From NCBI RefSeq assembly GCF_003985125.1, contig NZ_ML133587.1, positions 1-64,000 on the forward strand: a stretch of 64,000 nt of DNA, in the 5' to 3' direction. Source of the DNA: Rhizobium phaseoli (GTDB taxonomy: Bacteria; Pseudomonadota; Alphaproteobacteria; Rhizobiales; Rhizobiaceae). Of the stretch, positions 26,453 through 35,236 are shown in pieces. Numbering within the stretch: position 1 is the first letter of the stretch; each line of letters begins with the position of its first letter. Position numbers and translations under genes: made by a program. Under the pieces are notes generated by a model. It was not told the DNA's origin. It worked only from the letters and a program-made list of their open reading frames with translations, and searched no databases.

Positions 26453-27226
26453 TCACCCCCGCCCGACGAAGGGCATCTTCGTCGCCATCACTGTCATGGT
26501 CAGCACATTGGCGCTGAGCGGCAGGCCCGCCATGTAGACGACGGCATCGGCAATATGCGCGGGGTCGATCGTCGCCTCCGCCGCGATACTGCCGTTTGCC
26601 TGCAGCACGCCGGCCGCGATCTTCGTCGTCATATCGCTTGCGGCATTGCCGATATCGATCTGGCCGCAGGCGATGTCGAATTCGCGCCCGTCGAGGGCGG
26701 TGGATTTCGTCAGCCCCGTGATGGCGTGTTTCGTCGCCGTGTAAGGCGCGGAATTCGGACGCGGCGTCGTGGCGGAGACGGAGCCGTTATTGATGATGCG
26801 CCCACCGCGCGGGTTCTGGCTCTTCATCAGCCGGAAGGCCTGCTGGGTGCAGAGAAAGGCGCCGGTGAGATTGGCGGCGACGATGGCGCTCCACTGCTCG
26901 AACGAGACCTCTTCCAGCGCCACGCCCGGCACAGTGACGCCGGCATTGTTGACCAGGAGGTCGAGCCGCCCGTATTTTTCGGAGATGGCGTCGAAGAGCC
27001 CGCGAACGGAGTCGGGATTGCCGACATCGGCGGAAACCGCGAAGAACTCCGCGCCGGTTTCGCGGCCAAGCTCGCTTGCGGCCTTTTCAAGCACGTCGGC
27101 CCGCCGTCCTGAAATGACGACCGTGTAGCCGGCAGCGCCGAGCCCCCGCGATATGGCCCGCCCGACGCCGGTGCCGCCGCCGGTGACAAGCGCGATCCTT
27201 GCCGCTCCGCTGGCCGATATGCTCAT
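26453..27226 (-). CDS. Short-chain dehydrogenase/reductase in sugar-acid operon
   Basis: The 257-residue classical SDR has the cofactor motif TGGGTGVG (15-22), NNAG, a catalytic Ser in NNGSVSA and YTATK as YxxxK. Its ATG overlaps the stop of the DenD-like gene in an ATGA junction. The operon context suggests oxidation or reduction of a sugar-acid intermediate. Exact substrate is not readable. Confidence 0.9.
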   Translation of the reverse strand: MSISASGAARIALVTGGGTGVGRAISRGLGAAGYTVVISGRRADVLEKAASELGRETGAEFFAVSADVGNPDSVRGLFDAISEKYGRLDLLVNNAGVTVPGVALEEVSFEQWSAIVAANLTGAFLCTQQAFRLMKSQNPRGGRIINNGSVSATTPRPNSAPYTATKHAITGLTKSTALDGREFDIACGQIDIGNAASDMTTKIAAGVLQANGSIAAEATIDPAHIADAVVYMAGLPLSANVLTMTVMATKMPFVGRG

Positions 27227-28209
27227 GCGATCCTCCCGTCGAGTTCATCCTCGATATGCACCTGCAGGATTTCGTCGAAGCTTGTCTCCGCCTTGAAGCC
27301 GAGCGAAGAAGCGCGCTCGGCATCAAACTGGGTCGGCCAGCCGGCGACGATGCGTTCGATGACAGGATCGGGCACGCGTTTGATGAGCGCGGCCGCCTTG
27401 TCGCCGGCCACGCGGCGCAGAGCTTCGATTTCTTCGGAGACCAGCGCCGAGAGGCCCGGCATGGTGAGATTTCGCCGCGCGCCGATCCGTGCCGTATCGA
27501 TCGTCGCGGCATGGACGAAGAAGCCGACGGCGGCGCGCGGGCTTGCGAACCAGTGCCGCACGTTGTCGCTGACCGGCAGGATCGCTTCCTTGCCGACCAG
27601 CGGTTCGCGCAGGATGTTGGAGAAGAAGCCCGATGCCGCCTTGTTCGGTGCGCCGGGCCGCACGCAGATGGTCGGCAGCCGGATGCCGATGCCGTCGAAA
27701 ATGCCGCGGCGGGAATAGTCGGCGAGCAGCAGTTCGGCGATCGCCTTCTGCGTGCCGTAGCTCGTCAGCGGCGTGGTGAAGAATTCGTCCGGAATGACCT
27801 CGGGGAACGGTGTGCCAAAGACGGCGATCGAGGACGCGAAGACGAGGCGCGGCACATAGTTGCTGGTGAGACCGGCCTGACGGACCGCATCGAACAAAGC
27901 GCGCGTGCCGTCGAGATTGACGGCGTAACCCTTGTCGAAATCCGCTTCCGCCTCACCCGATACGATGGCGGCGAGATGGAAGATCAGGTCCGGCCGGCCT
28001 TCGATCAGCCTGTCGGCGGCGCCGGCCCCGGCGAGGTCGACCGTCAGCGCCGTCGAGACCGGCCGGAGCGGTTCCGGCACCGGCGGCTGAAAGGCGTCCG
28101 CCAGCGTCAGCCGGGTGACGGGCCGGCCGAAAGCCAGCGGCTCGCGCGCGATCTTCTCAACCAGCTTGCGGCCGACCATACCGGCCGCGCCCAAAATCAT
28201 CACATGCAT
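27223..28209 (-). CDS. denD: NAD-dependent epimerase/dehydratase family enzyme, D-erythronate dehydrogenase-like
   Basis: The 328-residue extended SDR begins MHVMILGAAGMVGRKLVEKI (GxxGxxG). It carries FHLAAIVSGEAEADFDKGY, VFASSIAVFG and YGTQK (YxxxK), a pattern I associate with DenD. That enzyme oxidises D-erythronate to 2-dehydro-D-erythronate. It heads the minus-strand operon facing the LacI regulator. The OtnK/OtnC/OtnI partners known from erythronate pathways are not in the window, so the true substrate may differ. Confidence 0.75.
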   Translation of the reverse strand: MHVMILGAAGMVGRKLVEKIAREPLAFGRPVTRLTLADAFQPPVPEPLRPVSTALTVDLAGAGAADRLIEGRPDLIFHLAAIVSGEAEADFDKGYAVNLDGTRALFDAVRQAGLTSNYVPRLVFASSIAVFGTPFPEVIPDEFFTTPLTSYGTQKAIAELLLADYSRRGIFDGIGIRLPTICVRPGAPNKAASGFFSNILREPLVGKEAILPVSDNVRHWFASPRAAVGFFVHAATIDTARIGARRNLTMPGLSALVSEEIEALRRVAGDKAAALIKRVPDPVIERIVAGWPTQFDAERASSLGFKAETSFDEILQVHIEDELDGRIA

Positions 28210-28438
28210 AGCGGCTCTTCCTCCCGTTCGGCCGGCGTCTTCGGCAAGATCGCGCTGCTCGTCGCCTTCTGTGATGCAGCCGGCGGCGCGATCGGAATAT
28301 GTCCGATCGAATTCAGATAGGTCTGCAACCTGCAGGTCAAGCCGGCTTGGCCGATCCGCAGATCTTCGCAGTCAAACATTCGTACGATGCGGGACGCCCG
28401 AAGCCTCGTCCGTCCCGTTTCTGCTCCAGAATTTTGTC

Positions 28439-28468
28439 GTTGGTATCGATACCGGTATCGGTAACAAC
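28439..28468. promoter_or_regulatory. 30-bp imperfect palindrome (candidate LacI-family operator)
   Basis: The 30 bp from GTTG (28439) to CAAC (28468) match their own reverse complement at 26 of 30 positions. The core is the perfect 14-bp palindrome CGATACCGGTATCG (28447-28460), overlapped by GGTATCGATACC (28442-28453). The central CG-containing core is typical of LacI-family operators. It lies in the 369-bp gap 28210-28578 between the DenD-like operon and its LacI regulator; I see nothing else distinct in that gap. Confidence 0.65.
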
Positions 28469-28578
28469 GCCTATTTTGGTCGCATATGTCAAGTAGTGCG
28501 TGTTTTCCTTTTTTGGAAAAGAGCCTATGAATCTGGTGTTGGCCGCTGGCGAGGCAATTCGACTAAGGAATCGGTTCG

Positions 28579-29577
28579 ATGCGTAAATCCACATTGGAAG
28601 AGGTTGCCGCCGCGGCCGGCGTCAGCAAGATGACGGCATCGCGTGCCCTTCGCGGTGCGGCCGACGTCTCCAACGAGACGCGCGAGAAAGTGCTCCAGCA
28701 GGCCGAGCGGCTGAGCTATGTCGGCAACCGGCTGGCGTTATCGCTGTCGTCACAGCGCACGAACCTCGTCGCCGTCGTCGTTCCGAGCATGTCCAACATC
28801 GTCTTTCCCGAGATGCTGGCGGGCATTTCGGCCGGATTGCGGGGATCCGGCATGCAGGCGGTGTTCGGCATCTCCGACTACGACATGGCGAAGGAGCGCG
28901 AGATCATCCGCGACATGCTCTCCTGGCGGCCTGCCGCCATCATCGTGACAGGCCTCGACCAGCCGGCAGAAACGGTCAAAATGCTGCGGAATGCGGAGAT
29001 CCCGGTCATCCAGCTGATGGACCTCGACGGCACCCCCATCGATTTCAACGTCGGGCTGTCTCACGGGAAGGCGGGAGAGGAAATGGCAAAAGCGCTTTTG
29101 GCCGGCGGCCGGCGGCGGTTTGGCTATATCGGCAGCGCGATCGACAGGGACTTGCGGGCGGGCAAACGCAAGGCCGGTTTTGAGAAGGCCCTGCGCGAAA
29201 GCGGCCTTTCCTTCGTCGATGAGCGGTTCAACGCCGCCTTTTCCTCGGTGGCCCACGGCAAGCGGCTGACAATGTCCATGCTCGCGGAGACGCGCGATCT
29301 CGATTGCATTTACTATTCCAACGACGACATGGCGACCGGCGGCGTCTTCGCGTGCCTGGAACTCGGCGTTTCCAGCCCCGCCGACATTCTGATTGCCGGG
29401 TTTAACGGGCTTGACGTCGCCCGCGCCCTCCCCGTCAGGATTGCGACCTCGATCTCCCCGCGCCGTCAGATGGGCGAAGTCGCCGCCGCACTTCTGCTGG
29501 CTGCGAGCAGACGCGACGGAAATCCGCCTGCAGAAAAGATCATTGCTTTCGATCCCGAGATTACCGGCGTCGATTAG
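28579..29577 (+). CDS. LacI-family transcriptional regulator
   Basis: The 332-residue protein has the N-terminal helix-turn-helix LEEVAAAAGVSKMTASRALRG, a hinge helix (RLALSLSSQRTN) and a periplasmic-binding-like effector domain (VAVVVPSMSNIVFPEMLAG). It resembles gluconate-type repressors. It is divergent from the DenD-like/SDR/ABC operon and probably represses it through the palindrome at 28439-28468. The ligand is unknown. Confidence 0.93.
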   Translation: MRKSTLEEVAAAAGVSKMTASRALRGAADVSNETREKVLQQAERLSYVGNRLALSLSSQRTNLVAVVVPSMSNIVFPEMLAGISAGLRGSGMQAVFGISDYDMAKEREIIRDMLSWRPAAIIVTGLDQPAETVKMLRNAEIPVIQLMDLDGTPIDFNVGLSHGKAGEEMAKALLAGGRRRFGYIGSAIDRDLRAGKRKAGFEKALRESGLSFVDERFNAAFSSVAHGKRLTMSMLAETRDLDCIYYSNDDMATGGVFACLELGVSSPADILIAGFNGLDVARALPVRIATSISPRRQMGEVAAALLLAASRRDGNPPAEKIIAFDPEITGVD

Positions 29578-29622
29578 GCTCCGGGAATCCCGTCAACAAA
29601 GCCGCTCCACCCCGCTTGTGGA

Positions 29623-29790
29623 ATGGCTGATGGCGTCGTCTTCGAAATCATTCGGCCGACTAAAGATAAATTCAAAAGCGATTTGCCTGTCCGCAGCGCC
29701 ATTGTCGCGATCATGGGCGCGATGGCGATAATCACCGACCTGATCGGTGTGCACACGGTTCTCGGTGCCTTCGTCGCCGGCATCGGGATC
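29623..29790 (+). pseudogene. Remnant of a CPA2-type cation:proton antiporter
   Basis: The frame contains KFKSDLPVRSAIVAIMGAMA and ITDLIGVHTVLGAFVAGI, matching the helix pair of CPA2 (Kef-like) sodium/hydrogen antiporters with the conserved D-x-I-G-V/I-H-x-x-x-G-A-F block. Before and after this block the frame is unrelated, and it runs into DNA antisense to the AraC gene. Only about 50 of several hundred residues survive, so this is a decayed fragment. The rest of the 338-bp gap 29578-29915 holds nothing else recognised. Confidence 0.6.
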
Positions 29791-29915
29791 AAAGTGTCAC
29801 GAAACGCGCGCAAACACACTCATCGCAGCAGAAAGCTATCCGCCAGCCACCTTTTCGAGGGCGTACAGGCAAGGGCAGACCCAAAGGAAGACGCCCGCCG
29901 GAGAGAAGGCTTCGT

Positions 29916-30707
29916 TTACGGCTGGAAATACTGTCCGGGAGAGACCCCGAAGGCCGTCCTGAACACCGCAATGAAGGCGCTGGGGCCCGAGTAGCCGAGC
30001 GAGAAGGCGATATCGCTGACGCTTCGACCGGCGGCGAGCCACTCCACTGCTTTGAGGAGTTTCGCCTGCTGGCGCCAGGCGCGGAAACTCACGCCTGTCT
30101 CCGCTTGGAAATGGCGCTGGAAGCTTCGGGGGGACATGGCCGCCCGTGACGCAAGTTCATCGAGAGGCCAATCTGCACCCGGTTCGTTCCGGATATCCGA
30201 AGCGATTCTCCGGAGGCGTTCGGATGCCGGCGAGAGAAGGGACAGCGGCGCGACCGGACTCGTCTCAAGCTGGTCGAGAATGACGGCGACAAGCCGTTCG
30301 GCACGGGCACTGCCGGCGTCCGCACGAGGTATCTCGAGGAACGCCAGGATCAGTTCGCGCAGGAGCGGTGTCGTACCGATCACGCAGACCTGGGAGCTGA
30401 GGTTCACGACCGCGTCGGGGCGAAAGAAGAGGTAGCTGCGCTCCGTCTCCTGCAGGTATGTCACTTCGTGGAGGACGCCGGACGGCACGAATACGGCACG
30501 TTCAGGCGGAACGATGAAGTAGCCCCGCTCGGTCTCCAGTCTTAGCGATCCACGTACGATCTGGAAAAGCTGAGCGCGGTGGTGCGTGTGGAAAGAATAG
30601 GTTCGCCCGGCCGGCTCTGCTCCACCCTGGGCAACGGCCGTGTGCGGATAGTCCCCGAACTCGTCTTCCGGCAGATGAACATTGGTCAGGTTGTCACGGG
30701 CAATCAT
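29916..30707 (-). CDS. AraC-family transcriptional regulator
   Basis: The 263-residue protein has an N-terminal cupin sensor (SFHTHHRAQLFQIVRGSLRL, FVPSGVLHEVTYL) and a C-terminal double helix-turn-helix (WPLDELASRAAMSPRSFQRH, SVSDIAFSLGYSGPSAFIAV). Start and length fit the family. Its target is not obvious: the upstream neighbour is a DUF1127 gene read the other way, and the downstream side is the antiporter remnant. Confidence 0.92.
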   Translation of the reverse strand: MIARDNLTNVHLPEDEFGDYPHTAVAQGGAEPAGRTYSFHTHHRAQLFQIVRGSLRLETERGYFIVPPERAVFVPSGVLHEVTYLQETERSYLFFRPDAVVNLSSQVCVIGTTPLLRELILAFLEIPRADAGSARAERLVAVILDQLETSPVAPLSLLSPASERLRRIASDIRNEPGADWPLDELASRAAMSPRSFQRHFQAETGVSFRAWRQQAKLLKAVEWLAAGRSVSDIAFSLGYSGPSAFIAVFRTAFGVSPGQYFQP

Positions 30708-30802
30708 GGCGTCTCACAGACACAATTTGACAGACTGCCGATAACACGTCGGACGACATTTCACTAGATTGATATCACCGCAGAACAACTTGGACGTAAG
30801 TT

Positions 30803-31048
30803 ATGACATTCGAACTCCGACAAACTGAATTTTCGGATCGCTTTGCTCCGAGCTTGTTGACGAAGCTGGCAGCTTTGCGAGCGCCCGTCATCTTTAGCTG
30901 GTGGCAACGGCGCGAGACGGAAGAGGCACTACAGTGGCTATCGGACCGTGATCTGGCCGATATAGGTGTCGCGCGCCATGAGATCCGCGAGGTGGCGCGG
31001 TCGCAAGCGCCAACTTTTGCGATGCCCGCGAAGCGGCGGGCAAGGTGA
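30803..31048 (+). CDS. DUF1127 protein
   Basis: The 81-residue basic protein has the DUF1127 core near its C-terminal half (WWQRRETEEALQWLSDRDL followed by ADIGVARHEIREVAR). Small DUF1127 proteins are common in alphaproteobacteria. Some act in RNA-linked control of phosphate and carbon metabolism or in stress responses. This one has a longer N-terminal extension than the minimal 47-residue type. It is followed 48 bp later by a methyltransferase gene in the same direction. Confidence 0.85.
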   Translation: MTFELRQTEFSDRFAPSLLTKLAALRAPVIFSWWQRRETEEALQWLSDRDLADIGVARHEIREVARSQAPTFAMPAKRRAR

Positions 31049-31096
31049 TGGCGAAACCGGTCCTCAAGCAACCGCATTATCAGCGAGGTAAGCAAG

Positions 31097-31858
31097 ATGC
31101 ACGACGACGGGCTTTTTGACGAAGAGATTGCAGCAACCTATGACGACGAGGGTGGCATCTCGGCCCCGGAGGTCGTTGATCCGGCGGTCAATCTCCTGGC
31201 CGAGTTGGCAGGAGGTGGGCGGGTCCTGGAGTTCGCGATCGGTACGGGCCGCTTGGCGCTCCCTCTCGCGCGGAAAGGGGTTCAGGTGGAAGGCATCGAG
31301 CTTTCGAGAGCGATGGTGTCTCGCCTTCGCGCCAAAGAGGGCGGCGCGGAAATTCCGGTGGTGATCGGCGACATGGTCATGACCCGTGTCGAGCGGCGCT
31401 TTTCCCTCGTTTATCTGGCCTTCAACACGATCAACAACCTGACTTCGCAGGAAGCGCAGGTCGCTTGCTTTTTGAACGCGGCCGCGCATCTGGAAACTGG
31501 TGGGTACTTCCTGATCGAGGTTGGTGTACCGCCGCTTCAGCGGCTTCCGCTCGGTGAGGCGCTCCTGGCGTTCGACCGCTCCGAGACGCATTGGGGCATC
31601 GACGAATACGACGTGGTAAACCAAAACTTCTCGTCCCATCACATCTGGTTCCGGGACGGAAGCTATAGGCATTTCTCCGTCCCATTTCGTTATGCATGGC
31701 CAGCGGAATTCGATCTTATGGCGCGACTGGCCGGCTTGAAACTCAAAGACCGATGGGGTGGCTGGAAAAAGGAGCCGTTTACAAAGGTCAGCGATCGACA
31801 TGTTTCCGTTTGGCAGAAGATCGCAAATAGGGAACACGCTCAAGGCCCTGGACCGTGA
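31097..31858 (+). CDS. Class I SAM-dependent methyltransferase
   Basis: The 253-residue protein contains a Rossmann-fold core with motif I VLEFAIGTGRLALPLA, acidic motif II VEGIELS and the post-I FSLVYLAFNTINNL segment. The FAIGTGR loop is a variant of the common E/DxGxGxG motif. Substrate cannot be assigned. The C-terminal end is hydrophilic and extends slightly past the domain. Confidence 0.87.
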   Translation: MHDDGLFDEEIAATYDDEGGISAPEVVDPAVNLLAELAGGGRVLEFAIGTGRLALPLARKGVQVEGIELSRAMVSRLRAKEGGAEIPVVIGDMVMTRVERRFSLVYLAFNTINNLTSQEAQVACFLNAAAHLETGGYFLIEVGVPPLQRLPLGEALLAFDRSETHWGIDEYDVVNQNFSSHHIWFRDGSYRHFSVPFRYAWPAEFDLMARLAGLKLKDRWGGWKKEPFTKVSDRHVSVWQKIANREHAQGPGP

Positions 31859-32156
31859 CTTCTACTATGGTGACCCCCGCTGCATGCACCGACTTTCCGA
31901 CGGCTTTGATCTGCACTTCTGCGATAGGTGCATCGGGAAAACTCTCGGTCCTGATAACGGATAAGGGTGCGGGAAACTCAAACCGGATTATGCCTTCCGA
32001 CCGCAGCGTCCGAATCACCCCCATAAGTCCGATAATGGCCGAGGGGTTGGGACGCTTCAAAAGGCCGCGACGTATTCGCTGCCCCAGATGTAGATTTGAC
32101 CAACGCTCATACGTCATGAAAGCGTAACCTTAACCGATCGGTCGCGGAGAACGAAC
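31859..32156. other. Intergenic stretch without a convincing gene
   Basis: A 109-residue minus-strand frame (31788-32117) and a 90-residue plus-strand frame (31855-32127) overlap here. Neither has a good ribosome site or a family I recognise. The minus-strand one (SFPDAPIAEVQIKAVGKSV) looks slightly more protein-like and overlaps the end of the methyltransferase gene. I do not call either as real. Confidence 0.4.
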
Positions 32157-32732
32157 ATGACCAAGGTCGCTTTCAATATCAGCATGTCGCTCGACGGCTT
32201 CATTACCGCAGGAAACCAGACCAGGGAGGAACCACTCGGCAAGAACGGCGAATTTCTTCACGAATGGTTCTTCAGCAGCGGTGCAGAGGGCGATGCATAT
32301 GTCCAGCGCCTCACCAGCAATATTGGCGCCGTGATCTGCGGGCGCAAATGCTATGACGACTCGATCCCATACTGGGACGAGAACGGGCCGACGGGTGCGC
32401 TAAGGCTGCCGCTTTTCGTCGTCACCCACCGGCCGTTACTCGCCTCGCACAGCACTGGAATCTATCACGCGGTTGGGACAATTCCCGACGCGGTGAAGCA
32501 GGCGACGTCGGCGGCCAGAGACAAGGATGTGAGCCTCATGGGCGGAGCCGATATCTTTCGTCAAGCTCTGGCCGGCGGGCTCGTCGACGAGATCGAGTTG
32601 CATATCGTGCCGGTGCTCTTTGGCGCTGGGACTCGCCTGTTTGACACGCTGCCCGAGCAAATCAAGCTTGAGCCCACCAGCATGCTCGAGACGCCGCTCG
32701 CTCGGCATATCGCGTATCGCGTTGTGAAGTAA
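32157..32732 (+). CDS. Dihydrofolate reductase-family protein (RibD C-terminal domain)
   Basis: The 191-residue protein begins MTKVAFNISMSLDGFI and shows the RibD-C features GAVICGRKCYDD, a VTHRP segment and DVSLMGGADIFRQAL. Stand-alone proteins of this family are NADPH-dependent reductases of mostly unknown substrate. It appears to be a single-gene unit. It marks the left side of a stretch that looks less conserved. Confidence 0.88.
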   Translation: MTKVAFNISMSLDGFITAGNQTREEPLGKNGEFLHEWFFSSGAEGDAYVQRLTSNIGAVICGRKCYDDSIPYWDENGPTGALRLPLFVVTHRPLLASHSTGIYHAVGTIPDAVKQATSAARDKDVSLMGGADIFRQALAGGLVDEIELHIVPVLFGAGTRLFDTLPEQIKLEPTSMLETPLARHIAYRVVK

Positions 32733-32795
32733 GAGAAGGCAACTGCCATGCCACATTAGTAAATAGTCGTCAAAAGGATAGGTGCTGGAACAGCA

Positions 32796-32820
32796 GGGTC
32801 GCCGGTTCGAATACCACGCC
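32796..32820 (+). other. tRNA T-arm-like fragment
   Basis: GGTCGCCGGTTCGAATACC resembles the T-arm of a tRNA (GGTTCGAAT). However, the flanking bases do not form the five-pair stem, and no acceptor, D or anticodon arm can be built upstream. It may be a decayed attachment site at the edge of acquired DNA, or chance. Confidence 0.25.
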
Positions 32821-32994
32821 TTGAACAGGATTGAACCATTGACCCCCACATAGCGCTTCTAAATTATACCGCGGTACAGATGCTGGTGACACCGCAGTCG
32901 CCGAATGGCAAGAGAACTGCTAAGACCCACGTAATGCGCGTAGACCGTCACTCACCTCTGCGCGTGGAGCGCACGAGAGACAGGGGGATTAGCT

Positions 32995-34629
32995 TTGAGT
33001 TTAGAGGGTCAGCTCCACGACCAAAAATCCATGCGCGCAGTTATTGGGAAAACTGCTGATTGGGGCGAAGTGGCGAAGGACTGCGTGGCGTTTGCCAATG
33101 CAGCGGGCGGCACACTAAGCATCGGAATTGAGGATGGCGAGAATCTGCCGCCACCCGAACAGCGAATTCCCCAAGATCTCCCGGATCTGATGCGGCGCAA
33201 GCTCACGGAGAGGACCGTTAACGTAACCGTGTTGCCAAATGTCGCAACCGCGGCAAACGGCGGCCAGTACATCAAGCTCACTGTTCCGCGGTCAACTGCA
33301 GTCGCCTCAACTACGGATGGACGTTATTACCTTCGCGTGGCTGACCAAAGCAAACCGGTAACAGGTGATGACGTTTTGCGTTTAGCATCCGAACGCGCGG
33401 CGCTGCCTTGGGAAACGCAAACATCCTTGAGTGTGCCTCGATCCGACGCCGAGCCCTCGAAACTCCAGGCCGTCGTAGCGGCTCTGCGAGGCTCAGACCG
33501 GGTCAAATCCTCGGTGAAGGAGAAGACCCCCGACGAGTTACTGGATCATTACCAAATGACCCGAGGGGCCCTTCTCACCAATCTTGGTATCCTTTGTGTG
33601 GGACAACAGTTTCAGCGAGCGCACTTGACAACCGCTCCTGTGGTTCAGTTCATTAAATACGACGAGCATGGGCAAAAGGTGAACAAGCTGGTCTGGGATG
33701 ATCACCTTCTGAACCCCATGGAGCTTATTGAGGTGGTTTGGCAGGAAGTACCTGATTTCAAAGAGTCCTATGAACTGCCCGACGGGCTCTTTCGTCAGAA
33801 TGTGCCGGCGTTTGACGAAGTGGTGGTGCGCGAACTGTTGGTCAATGCGCTAGTTCACCGACCCTATACGCAACGAGGCGACATATTCCTGAACTTGCAT
33901 CCGGATCGACTGGAGGTCGTGAACCCGGGGCTGCTTCCTCTCGGCGTCACACCACAGAACGTGCTCCATACGACCGTACGACGCAATGAGCATTTAGCAC
34001 GACTTTTCCACGATCTCAGGCTGATGGAGCGGGAAGGCAGCGGTTACGACAAGATTTTTGAGGTGCTGCTGTCTCATGGTCGCCCGGCACCCGAACTGCT
34101 CGAAGGTCACGATCGAGTGCAAGTCACCATACGCCGGCGTATCCTGAAGCCGGAGATTATCGACTTTATCGCCAAAGCAGACGATACTTTCCAACTCACA
34201 CAACGCGAGCGCATTGCTCTCGGCCTGCTTGCCCAACATGATGCACTGACGGCTCGCGAGCTTGCCGCACAGCTTGAGCTTCCTTCAATCGAGGCGCTGC
34301 AGCCGTGGATCAAGCGGTTGTCAGAATGGCAATTGGTGCAAAGCGCCGGGCGAACCCAAGCGACCCGCTATTTTGTCGATCCAGCTCTGTTGCGCCGACA
34401 TGATTTCATAGGGGACACGACCCTGAAACGTATCGAACCGCATAGGCTGCTTGCCCTTATCATTGAAGACGTCAGGCGGTATCCAGGGTCAAAGATTGGA
34501 GACATTCACAAACGGGTTGGCCTGGAAATCCCACGGTCCCGGATTCGAAGAAGTGTCGAACAGCTGGTAAGGGACGGCAATTTGCAGCCGAAGGGCATTC
34601 GGAGTGGTACACGTTACAGCCTCACGTAG
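32995..34629 (+). CDS. AlbA_2/HATPase_c_4 ATP-binding regulator-like protein
   Basis: The 544-residue protein has an N-terminal Schlafen-type AlbA_2 domain (WGEVAKDCVAFANAAGGTLS, then IGIEDG) and a central HATPase_c_4 region. The latter contains VVVRELLVNALVHRPY, DRLEVVNPGLLPLGVT and MEREGSGYDKIFE. One or two winged-helix units complete the C-terminal 180 residues. It starts at a TTG with AGGGGG just upstream. Such proteins are labelled transcriptional regulators or RNA-binding proteins, are common on mobile DNA, and some neighbours of this fold act in phage defence. The gene stands alone, with visibly lower GC than its surroundings. Confidence 0.82.
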   Translation: MSLEGQLHDQKSMRAVIGKTADWGEVAKDCVAFANAAGGTLSIGIEDGENLPPPEQRIPQDLPDLMRRKLTERTVNVTVLPNVATAANGGQYIKLTVPRSTAVASTTDGRYYLRVADQSKPVTGDDVLRLASERAALPWETQTSLSVPRSDAEPSKLQAVVAALRGSDRVKSSVKEKTPDELLDHYQMTRGALLTNLGILCVGQQFQRAHLTTAPVVQFIKYDEHGQKVNKLVWDDHLLNPMELIEVVWQEVPDFKESYELPDGLFRQNVPAFDEVVVRELLVNALVHRPYTQRGDIFLNLHPDRLEVVNPGLLPLGVTPQNVLHTTVRRNEHLARLFHDLRLMEREGSGYDKIFEVLLSHGRPAPELLEGHDRVQVTIRRRILKPEIIDFIAKADDTFQLTQRERIALGLLAQHDALTARELAAQLELPSIEALQPWIKRLSEWQLVQSAGRTQATRYFVDPALLRRHDFIGDTTLKRIEPHRLLALIIEDVRRYPGSKIGDIHKRVGLEIPRSRIRRSVEQLVRDGNLQPKGIRSGTRYSLT

Positions 34630-35149
34630 TTTGGCGCAAAAAGGAGCCTATCCGGCAATCATGAGCCAAAATCTTGTGCCAAATCGCTCGACGTATCACA
34701 CTAACGATCTGAAAAATCGATGCATTTTGTTTGGCTCAATCAGCTTCTTGAACCAAGAATTGAGCCAAACGCGGCAAGGCCGCAGCCTCCCGACCCGCGT
34801 TTCTACATGGAAAGTTGCAAAAGCTGGAGGAGTGACGACGCTGGGGCACCTTGAAGACACAGTTTTCCCTGTTCCTGACGATCCATTATGCGATCTTCTT
34901 CGCCCACAACGTGAACGCCACAGCAACAAGCAGGGCACTCGCAAGCGAACGTTCTAGTCAGATGGCTTCGTGAAGCAGCAGCTGAAGCCAGTTGACATGT
35001 ACGGACACGTCCCACGCCTTGAACAGATCAGAACCAGCGGCCCCGGTACCTACTTGGAGCGTGCTGCCGCGGCGGGGAAAGAGAGCGCATGTGCAGTCAT
35101 TCCAAAGGCGGAGGCCACCTGCCCATTAAACAATCCATTTATCGAGGGC
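34630..35149. other. Non-coding or decayed stretch, lower GC
   Basis: These 520 bp contain only short overlapping frames with no recognised family and no ribosome sites. The notable structure is the stem-loop at 34730-34769. The GAGCCAAA word recurs at about 34661 and 34762. The stretch probably belongs to the same acquired segment as the AlbA_2 gene. Confidence 0.45.
34730..34769. repeat. 40-bp stem-loop with 11-bp perfect arms
   Basis: TTTGGCTCAAT (34730-34740) and ATTGAGCCAAA (34759-34769) are perfect inverted repeats. Inside them TTCTTG (34745-34750) pairs with CAAGAA (34754-34759), giving a two-step hairpin. No T-run follows. It could be a mobile-element end, a small RNA or a protein site. 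Confidence 0.5.
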
Positions 35150-35166
35150 TGCACAATTTTCGCGCA
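35150..35166. promoter_or_regulatory. Possible NtrC enhancer site
   Basis: TGCACAATTTTCGCGCA matches the dyad TGCACC-N5-GGTGCA in 9 of 12 arm positions. It lies about 70 bp before the sigma-54 type promoter, where an enhancer is expected. A perfect palindrome CAAATGCATTTG follows at 35165-35176. The match is weak on its own. Confidence 0.3.
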
Positions 35167-35236
35167 AATGCATTTGTCGGCGATTTCGAAAGCAAATGGC
35201 AATCACCGCCTCATGTAAAATCAACAAGTTACGATC

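Noticed and set aside
27199..28320. 373-residue plus-strand frame
   Set aside because: It is antisense to the DenD-like dehydrogenase with its clear SDR motifs.
32796..32820. tRNA gene
   Set aside because: Only a T-arm-like word is present; the stem does not pair and other arms are missing.
34604..35218. Several 70-117 residue frames on both strands
   Set aside because: No family match, no ribosome sites, and mutually overlapping; judged non-coding.
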